Source: Prodigiosinella aquatilis (GTDB taxonomy: Bacteria; Pseudomonadota; Gammaproteobacteria; Enterobacterales; Enterobacteriaceae). Taken from it: a stretch of 64,000 nucleotides of DNA. Both the position numbers and the translations under genes were made by a program. The stretch covers positions 2,108,001 to 2,172,000 of the forward strand of contig CP128857.1 in assembly GCA_030388725.1 (NCBI GenBank), in the 5' to 3' direction. The stretch's first letter is position 1; every line of letters starts with the position of its first letter. Below are positions 63,973-64,000 of the stretch, piece by piece. A model generated the notes under the pieces. The model searched no databases. It saw only the letters and a program-made list of their open reading frames with translations, and was not told where the DNA came from.

Positions 63973-64000
63973 AAGGGAATGCTGTCGAAACACCATCCCC

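Noticed and set aside
1..64000. CRISPR array or tRNA/rRNA genes
   Set aside because: No regularly spaced repeats with unique spacers and no tRNA-like cloverleaf or rRNA sequence were seen.

Overview
The window looks like chromosome of a soft-rot enterobacterium, most likely Dickeya. The backbone is enterobacterial and largely in E. coli order: eda, purT, ptrB, yobA-yebZ, holE, ftnA, yebY, the small RNA gene sdsR, pphA, then yebW, msrC, proQ, prc, an feo iron-uptake operon and pepT. A headless P2-type tail cluster between pphA and yebW recalls the tailocin ('dickeyocin', P2D1) reported from Dickeya. The genus is inferred from content and order; the species cannot be fixed here.

1-8135 is backbone: Entner-Doudoroff aldolase, purine synthesis with a clear PurR operator, oligopeptidase B, copper-related yobA/yebZ, DNA polymerase theta, an ERIC repeat, ferritin, yebY and the sigma-S-type sRNA SdsR. 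8136-20823 is a horizontally acquired island between sdsR and pphA, which are neighbours in E. coli. It starts with the C-terminal remnant of a lambda-type integrase abutting sdsR. It also holds an intact HigA antitoxin with a HigB toxin killed by a stop codon, a complete IS21-family element with a 6-bp target duplication inside a holin gene, decayed transposases, several small proteins, and a TetR/MFS/monooxygenase/ACT/ArsR cluster. 20824-24884 holds pphA, a GAF-PAS-PAS diguanylate cyclase and a guanine deaminase carrying a signal peptide.

25155 to about 54400 is the P2-like cluster. From right to left on the minus strand it has a 186-type CI repressor with two tandem helix-turn-helix domains, an early block with a frameshifted replication gene A, a small gene under a near-perfect LexA box, a late promoter with an Ogr box, lysis genes, and tail genes X, R, V, W, J and I. 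An array of tail fibre/assembly modules follows, then FI, FII, E/E', T, U, D and ogr. Capsid, portal, terminase, integrase and gpS genes are not seen. The expected product is an SOS-induced contractile tail particle released by its own holin, endolysin and spanins. The fibre array has been duplicated and broken by IS fragments and carries an AT-rich acyltransferase, which could alter the producer's own surface glycans. A phytase-like periplasmic protein gene and smrA sit between the fibre array and the FI operon.

54400-64000 returns to backbone: yebW, msrC, proQ, prc, then two tandem feoA genes, feoB and feoC behind an FNR-type site, and pepT.
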